Source: Dictyocoela muelleri
Taxonomy: Eukaryota; Microsporidia
NCBI GenBank assembly: GCA_016256075.1
Contig: SDVU01000818.1
Location: forward strand, 1-10,320
Reading direction: 5' to 3'
DNA length: 10,320 nt
Within the stretch, counting starts at the first letter, position 1; the number at the start of each line of letters is the position of its first letter. The position numbers and the translations under genes were made by a program. Shown piece by piece: positions 5,580 through 10,320 of the stretch. The notes beneath the pieces were generated by a model. It made no database searches. It was not told where the DNA came from and saw only the letters and a list, made by a program, of their open reading frames with translations.

Positions 5580-7571
5580 ATGGAAAAAAAGAAATGGCAA
5601 GAAATGTATTTCGAAAGCATCAACAACAAAGAGCAATTTTTTATGAAAATGGCTAAATCGATGCTTGATTGGGACAAGATGTTTAGTAAAGTTTATAGTG
5701 GTGACTTTTCTAAGGGTGTTAATCGCTGGTTTGAAGATGGTGAGTTGAATGCGTGTTATAATTGTGTTGACAGACATGAGAAAGATAAAGTTGCTATCAT
5801 TTTTCAGAGTGAAGAAGGTTTTGTTGAAAAATATACTTATGGCAATGTGCTTAGAGAGGTTTGCGCTGTTGCGAATATGTTAAAAACTCATGTTAAGAGT
5901 GGTGATTGTGCGGGAATTTATATGCCCATGTGTCCTCAGGCTGCGTTTTCTATTTTGGCATGTGCGAGGTTAGGCGTCACACATAATGTTGTTTTTGGTG
6001 GTTACAGTGCAGAGAGTTTACAAATGAGGATGGAGGATTCTGATGCAAAAATTCTTTTGACGGTCAGTAAGGTCTTTCGGGCTGGGAAAGAAATAAATTA
6101 TTTAGAAATTGCCAAAAATGCTGTTCGTGGGGTTGAAAAAGGAAATAAAAAAGAAATAAAAATTTTTGTCATGGACAAGTCTGTTGAAAGTCAATCACAA
6201 AATTTTAAGAATGAAAAAAAAATCGATAGAGATGAAAAAGAAATTGATGAAAATGAAAAAATTATATTTTTTGAAAAAATGAATAAAAATTATGATTTCA
6301 TACCATACACCCCAGTGAATGCGGAGCATCGATTGTTCTACCTCTACACCAGTGGAAGCACTGGAAAACCAAAAGGAATTTATCATAGCACTGGCGGTTA
6401 TTTATTAACCGCGATGATGACTTCAAAATATTGTTTTGACCTTAAAAATGACGATGTTTTTTTGTGCACTGCAGACTTTGGTTGGATTACTGGCCACACA
6501 TATACCCTTTATGGGCCTCTATTAAATGGAATAACAACAGTCATCGTTGGTGGATCACCTTTATCCACACCAACAAGAATGTTTGAACTTGTTTCTCAAC
6601 TGAATGTCACGCAATTCTACACAGCACCAACTTTAATTCGGATGTTGATGAAGGCAACACGAGGAATAGACCTGAATTTTGACATGAAAAATTTACGAAC
6701 GATTGGTTCTGTCGGGGAACCCCTCAACAAAGACGCGTACCTGTGGTATAGAAATGTTTTTGGTAAAAATAAAATACCTTTAATAGATACATACTGGCAG
6801 ACTGAAGCGGGTGGTGTCATGATTAGTCCGATTCCCGGGGTTTTCAGTGGAATTCCTGAATGTGCAGGTCTTCCATTCTTTGGAATGCAGCCGAAAATTC
6901 TGAACGAACTCGGACTTGAATCTCAGGGACTAGGTAAAATCGTTTTTACTGGATCATGGCCAGGTATTGCCAGAGGAATTATTAACGATGAAAAAAAATT
7001 TTTCGACGCCTATTTCAACAAAATACCCGGATATTACTTTACTGGTGATGAAGGATACCTAAAAGACGGTCTTTATTACATTCAAGGACGAGTTGATGAC
7101 GTAATAAATGTCTCGGCTCACAGAATTAGCACTGCTGAAATTGAAAGTGTCGTCTGCAGTTCAAAAATAGCTTCAGAAGCAGCGGTAGTAGCCGTGCCAG
7201 ACCCAATTACCGGCCATGCAATCGTACTATTTGTAGTTGCCCCAATATCAAACAATTTTATTGAATCAACTAACCTCAATGAATCAACTAACCTAAATGA
7301 TTCAATCACCCTCGATGAATCAACTAACCTCAATGAATCAGTAGACCCCTTAATAATAGAAAAAAATCTCCGACTTTACCTGAGAAAGAAAATTGGTCCA
7401 ATTATCAATCCAAAACAGATTTTTGTCGTCAAAGAATTGCCTAAAACGAGAACTGGTAAATTGATGAGACGTGTTTTGCGAAGTGTTTTGAATGGAGAAG
7501 AAGTTGGTGATTTATCTACGTGTATGAATTCGGCATCTGTTGATGATATTAGGATTATTATTGGAAAATGA
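5580..7571 (+). CDS. ACS: Acetyl-CoA synthetase (acetate-CoA ligase, AMP-forming)
   Basis: The enzyme converts acetate, ATP and CoA to acetyl-CoA, AMP and diphosphate, in two steps through acetyl-AMP. At 663 residues it has the usual family length and no intron. The N-terminal acetyl-CoA-synthetase domain ends in WFEDGELNACYNCVDRH (about 50-66). Motifs seen are the ATP loop YTSGSTGKPKG (256-266), ADFGWITGH (298-306), GEP (379-381), DTYWQTEAGG with the acetate-pocket Trp at 406, TGDEG (488-492), hinge GRVDD (503-507), and PKTRTGK with the catalytic, acetylatable Lys at 627. The first Met is chosen because family similarity begins within ten residues of it. No targeting peptide is evident, so a cytosolic or nuclear place is likely. 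Oddities are a Lys/Glu-rich stretch (about 200-245), Ala513 where SGHR is usual, and a minisatellite-encoded insert (562-587). It stands alone, with no co-oriented neighbour. Confidence 0.96.
   Translation: MEKKKWQEMYFESINNKEQFFMKMAKSMLDWDKMFSKVYSGDFSKGVNRWFEDGELNACYNCVDRHEKDKVAIIFQSEEGFVEKYTYGNVLREVCAVANMLKTHVKSGDCAGIYMPMCPQAAFSILACARLGVTHNVVFGGYSAESLQMRMEDSDAKILLTVSKVFRAGKEINYLEIAKNAVRGVEKGNKKEIKIFVMDKSVESQSQNFKNEKKIDRDEKEIDENEKIIFFEKMNKNYDFIPYTPVNAEHRLFYLYTSGSTGKPKGIYHSTGGYLLTAMMTSKYCFDLKNDDVFLCTADFGWITGHTYTLYGPLLNGITTVIVGGSPLSTPTRMFELVSQLNVTQFYTAPTLIRMLMKATRGIDLNFDMKNLRTIGSVGEPLNKDAYLWYRNVFGKNKIPLIDTYWQTEAGGVMISPIPGVFSGIPECAGLPFFGMQPKILNELGLESQGLGKIVFTGSWPGIARGIINDEKKFFDAYFNKIPGYYFTGDEGYLKDGLYYIQGRVDDVINVSAHRISTAEIESVVCSSKIASEAAVVAVPDPITGHAIVLFVVAPISNNFIESTNLNESTNLNDSITLDESTNLNESVDPLIIEKNLRLYLRKKIGPIINPKQIFVVKELPKTRTGKLMRRVLRSVLNGEEVGDLSTCMNSASVDDIRIIIGK
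7263..7340 (+). repeat. In-frame 18-bp minisatellite inside acetyl-CoA synthetase
   Basis: Four 18-bp units (7263-7280, 7281-7298, 7299-7316, 7317-7334) and a 6-bp partial unit encode ESTNLN, ESTNLN, DSITLD, ESTNLN and ES at residues 562-587. Units 1 and 4 are identical in DNA. The insert sits in the C-terminal domain, in the loop before IEKNLRLYLRKKIGPI, where the family varies in length. The multiple of three keeps the frame open. Confidence 0.95.
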
Positions 7572-7771
7572 AATTGATCATTAAATTTCAGTTTCAATAT
7601 CTTAATTATTTTTAATTCAATTAATGATTTTATTAATTTTAATTCATTAATGGTTTTTTAACTTTATTTGTTCAGATTAGATCAATTATTTAAAAATTAT
7701 TAATGTTTAAATCAATTTAATGTTTTAGTCAATTTATATTTTAATCAATTTAATGTTTAAATCGATTTAAT
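7572..7771. other. AT-rich 3' flank with degenerate ATCAATTTAATGTTTAA repeats
   Basis: No gene is seen. Related strings built on ATCAATTTAATGTTT recur several times between about 7690 and 7771, and TTAATTCAATTAATG-like strings precede them. I see no canonical AATAAA close to the stop codon. The transcript's 3' end probably lies in this stretch but cannot be placed. Confidence 0.4.
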
Positions 7772-7773
7772 GA

Positions 7774-8220
7774 GCCAGATAGCACAGTGGTTCACTCTTA
7801 AATTTAGCATTTAAGTGTATATTTAGAATCCCGCTGACGTCATTTTAATAAAAAATGAAAGAATTACATTAAGCGGCCGGAAACTATAGAAGTATAGTTT
7901 AATATACAGATATCCGGTGTGGTATAGATGATTAAGACTTGGTCTAATATGACAATGAAGAAGATGGGACCCTCCTAGGTGTGGGGATGAGTGCGGCGAC
8001 GCTTCTTGGCAAAAAGTAGTGAAAAATAAAAATTCGTGAAAAGCTACTAATTACCTGTATCCTGCTGAGTCATTGATAAAACGAAGATCGCGTATATAGC
8101 TGGGCTTCTGGGTAGCTTAGTAAGTGACGTATTATTGGAACACCAAGAACCAAAGGTATAAATACTATGGTTGGAGATAAATCAAAGTTTGGTAGCTATT
8201 GATGCTGTCAGCATGTAATT
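7774..8220 (+). mobile_element. tRNA-derived SINE, copy B (full length, plus strand)
   Basis: This copy begins with the tRNA-like head GCCAGATAGCACAGTGG and matches copy A (155-614, opposite strand) to the 3' end near GATGCTGTCAGCATGTAAT. The best-kept parts are 7929-7951, identical to copy A, and about 8044-8101 (from GCTACTAATTACCTGTATC to the start of the 3' part). The two copies differ by scattered substitutions and small indels in the middle. No clear target-site duplication stands out in the AT-rich flanks. It lies about 200 bp downstream of the acetyl-CoA synthetase stop codon in the same orientation. Confidence 0.8.
7780..7831 (+). promoter_or_regulatory. Internal RNA polymerase III promoter (A and B boxes), SINE copy B
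   Basis: TAGCACAGTGG (7780-7790) matches the A-box consensus TRGCNNAGTGG at all 11 positions. ATTTAGAATCC (7821-7831) matches the B-box consensus at 8 of 11. Between them, CTTAAAT...ATTTAAG can form the anticodon-arm-like stem. This copy keeps the better A box; copy A keeps the better B box. Confidence 0.7.
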
Positions 8221-8475
8221 TTTATATTAAATATTTTAAATTTTTTTTACAAATTTCACAAATTCTTTATTTTAATCTAATAAATTAAAAATAAAATTTT
8301 ATTCTTTAATTTATTGTTTGGCTTATAAGCATTATACAAGCCCGAGCATTTTTCAGATTAAAATGCCCGTATTTTCCCCAAAAATGACAAAAATATTTTT
8401 CTGTTTAGCCGAATCTAATTTATTTTTTCTATATTTTACTTATGTAAATATATTACATACTAATAATGCTCATTA
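8221..8475. other. AT-rich spacer, no gene seen
   Basis: A 60-codon open frame at 8318-8500 crosses into the neighbouring SINE fragment and resembles no protein I know. I treat it as chance. Confidence 0.4.
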
Positions 8476-8605
8476 TTGTCAACCGGGTAGTTGTCTCTAA
8501 CCATAGTCTTTTAAATTACGGTCCCAAGATACGATTTTTATATCATAGAAAGAATAATCAGCTGTGTATAGAAGTGTATATTTTCTTTTATAAAATTCTT
8601 TTATA
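8476..8605 (-). mobile_element. Damaged SINE fragment, copy C (3' part, minus strand)
   Basis: CTCTAACCATAGTCTTTTA (about 8494-8512) matches the 3' part of copy A (TCTCCAGCCATAGTCTTTA, about 209-226) and of copy B on the opposite strand. CAGCTGTGTATAGAAG (about 8559) matches CAGCTGTATATGCGAT of copy A. The distance between the two blocks is shorter than in copy A, so there are internal deletions. The tRNA head is missing. Confidence 0.55.
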
Positions 8606-8902
8606 ATATTAATTATAACGGAAAGCCGATTTTTCGCCCGTGGGTGAAAAAACTGAAAATTCCAAAACCGAATTTTCGCTCAGAATCATAAATAATTTAT
8701 TAATATCTTATATTATCGATTTGTATTTAATAAAAGAGTATAAAATTAGATTATTTATTTGTGAGCAACGTTTTTTTTTTAATTCGTAAAGGTGTAAAGA
8801 AAAATTAAAGGATATATAAACGACATATCGGCATTTAAAGAAATAAAATTATCAAAAATCGAATTTAATTACCGATATTAATAATTTAAATATTCTTCGT
8901 CT
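8606..8902. other. AT-rich region, no gene seen
   Basis: No coding or structural feature could be named. A small cluster of related words (CCGATTTTTCG, CCGAATTTTCG, about 8627-8684) may belong to the end of the adjoining MULE element. Confidence 0.3.
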
Positions 8903-9370
8903 GTTAAAAGATCAAAAGAACTCATTATATGCCGTATTTTGTATTTTTTATTTTGTATTTTGTATTTTGTGGTTGAATTTTCGGGTTTCCATTTAAATCT
9001 TTCGGTTTTTTTGAATTAGTTTAAAATCCTCATCATTTTCTTTATCTAATATTTTATTAATAAATAAGGCTATATTTGGATGAGTAATGCCGATAGAATC
9101 GTTTAAACCTCTGATCCTTCTGCACGTTGTTTGTTCGTGGTATATTAAATACTAATCTTTCATAAACAGACAAATCATGGGGACTGAATGTAGATGATTT
9201 TTCACTTTCAATACCATGTTTTTGTGGTTTGTACATTTTTTCAATATAATAAAAAAATCATTCAGTCTTGGAATTCATGGCTAATGTTCATAGCCACTTT
9301 TATTTTTGCATATGCCAGAGGAATATTTGTTGATATGAAAGGGGCTAATAATATAATTTTGCGAACATCA
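8903..9370 (-). pseudogene. MULE (Mutator-like) transposase relic, C-terminal part
   Basis: On the - strand, fragments in different frames add up to the C-terminal part of a MULE transposase. In order they are IPLAYAKIKVAMNISHEFQD (about 9280-9340), ERLVFNIPRTNNVQ (about 9125-9165), IGITHPNIALFINKILDKE (about 9040-9095) and a tail with LLTDEEYLNY (about 8903-8935). The IPRTNN motif followed by HPN...FI is a hallmark of the family. The DDE catalytic core upstream is not visible, so the copy is truncated as well as frameshifted. A TTTTGTA-type microsatellite (8936-8970) lies inside the tail. The family assignment rests on motif memory, not a search. Confidence 0.65.
8936..8970. repeat. TTTTGTA-type microsatellite
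   Basis: Four imperfect 7-bp units of the form ATTTTGT lie side by side, one of them altered to ATTTTTT. They lie in the C-terminal tail of the MULE relic. Confidence 0.7.
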
Positions 9371-9407
9371 AGCTTATATGCACTATTTTGTAAATACAGG
9401 TATTTTC

Positions 9408-9515
9408 CCCAAATTTGCCGATTCCCAAATTTGCCACCCCAAATTTGCCGTAATTTTCTTGGAATTACATTTAATAATGTTTTTTTCTCAAATTTCCCGA
9501 TTTCCCAAATTTACC
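9408..9515. repeat. CCCAAATTTGCCG repeat cluster
   Basis: Five copies of a 13-bp unit are present: CCCAAATTTGCCG (9408-9420), CCCAAATTTGCCA (9424-9436), CCCAAATTTGCCG (9438-9450), a diverged TCAAATTTCCCG near 9489-9500, and CCCAAATTTACCG (9503-9515). Each contains the palindrome AAATTT. The cluster lies just upstream of the MULE relic in its own reading direction, where MULE terminal repeats are expected, so it may be a terminal or subterminal array of that element (inference). Confidence 0.75.
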
Positions 9516-9639
9516 GCCTTTTTTTAGTTTTTTTTCGTGATATCCAATGAAAAAATATATTCGACAATATCAAACGATTAGAAATAGGTGATAATAGGCT
9601 ATAAAAATGATTAAATTCGGTCAACAATAAAAAATGCTG

Positions 9640-10320
9640 CAACTATTTTTTCTTCAAAATTCAAATTGAATATTTCTGAAAGATAAAAAGAAATTTGATT
9701 ACATCAAAATAGTGTATTTAAAAATATGGATGAAAAGCAATCTATTTTTAATGCAAAAAATCTCATAAGTTCCCCGAATTTGAAGAGAAGCTTACTATTT
9801 GACTCTATAAATATGAGATGGACGGAGTAATAGTCAATTATCACATTTTAGCATTTGTTACAAAAAATAATTGCGGAAAACTGGATTTAGAAGGGTTTAA
9901 AAATTCCAGTAGTTTTATTAATAAATTCAAATAAGGCCTCTGTTATATAAAGAAATTGATGTGGGGAAAAGCGAACTTCTAAAAATGTAGATACAGCGAC
10001 GTTTTAATGATTTAAAGAAAAAACTAAAATATGGCTCGTCTCGAATTTACAATCTTGATGAAAACGAAAATTTTACAGACTTATTCCATCAAAAAGTATT
10101 TATAAAGCATATTCGTCAGGGCACAAAAATTTGAGGACAAGATTTCCATTTTTTTGCAGTTATCCCGACGATATGTTAAACGAAAACCGCTTATGATATC
10201 CAAATCTAAAAATACGCGTGTAAAAAAATTCGATTATATAAAGTCGATTAGCCATGAATTATCTCAACGTGATTGGATGACTAGCTCAATATTCGATAAT
10301 TGGTTGAGGTCATTCAATAA
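9640..10320 (+). pseudogene. pogo/Tigger-type transposase 2, decayed, cut by window end
   Basis: A second transposase relic enters at the right edge. A CENP-B/Tc5-type helix-turn-helix runs from EEKLTI (9782) through LDLEGFKNSSSFINKFK (to about 9930). The DDE domain begins with SRIYNLDEN (first catalytic Asp at 10057-10059). MISKSKN (about 10195-10215) and WMTSSIFDNWLRSFN (10274-10318) are the usual text before the second Asp, which lies beyond the window. Several stops and frame changes are present. The DDE text differs from that of transposon 1 (NLDEN here, FDQVSRYFEQ there), so it belongs to another pogo/Tigger lineage. The 5' limit is uncertain, as no terminal repeat could be found. Confidence 0.75.

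Noticed and set aside
7774-7845. A true tRNA gene on the + strand
   Set aside because: A and B boxes are present, but acceptor and T-arm pairing fail, and the segment continues into a 370-bp body shared with copy A, so it is the SINE head.
8318-8500. 60-codon open frame on the + strand
   Set aside because: No recognisable domain; it ends inside a SINE fragment and is of a length expected by chance.
155-8605. A LINE or other reverse transcriptase partner for the SINE
   Set aside because: No reverse transcriptase or endonuclease motif was seen in any frame I read; the partner must lie elsewhere.
9194-9550. 118-codon open frame on the + strand with hydrophobic stretches
   Set aside because: It runs antisense over the MULE relic and through the CCCAAATTTGCCG array, which yields its repeated PQICR-like text. 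No independent support for a membrane protein.

Overview
This is a very AT-rich eukaryotic window holding one intact protein gene in a field of dead or non-coding transposable elements. The gene (5580-7571, + strand) is an intronless acetyl-CoA synthetase of 663 residues with all the main catalytic motifs. A TATA-like box about 20 bp before the ATG, no intron and extreme AT bias suggest a compact-gene eukaryote whose intergenic DNA has expanded. A large-genome, transposon-rich microsporidian is my best guess (low to moderate confidence). Another AT-rich protist or basal fungus is possible.

Left part: 155-614 is a tRNA-derived SINE on the - strand, flanked by a 15-bp target-site duplication (14/15 identical). 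A short AT-rich spacer follows. About 915-2818 is a decayed pogo/Tigger-type DNA transposon whose transposase relic still shows both N-terminal helix-turn-helix domains and the DDD triad. At 2867-2994 is a small non-autonomous element with inverted ends and TTAA flanks.

Middle: 3241-5100 is a large foldback structure. Its long arms are built outward from 20-22 bp tandem repeats and meet at a nearly perfect 138-bp hairpin around position 4490. Its left arm was interrupted by a second, fully palindromic 492-bp element (3851-4342) flanked by TA. A different short tandem array (5103-5235) and an AT-rich upstream region lead to the acetyl-CoA synthetase gene.

Right part: after the gene come degenerate AT-rich repeats and a second full-length copy of the SINE on the + strand (about 7774-8220). 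A shorter, damaged third copy (8476-8605, - strand) follows, then the C-terminal relic of a MULE (Mutator-like) transposase on the - strand (about 8903-9370). A short array of CCCAAATTTGCCG units comes next, and the window ends in a second, different pogo/Tigger transposase relic that runs off the edge (about 9640-10320).

The elements show no functional link to the enzyme; they are the surroundings of a metabolic gene. The most novel items are the SINE family with clear retrotransposition marks, the compound foldback with its nested palindrome, and an in-frame 18-bp minisatellite inside the acetyl-CoA synthetase C-terminal domain.
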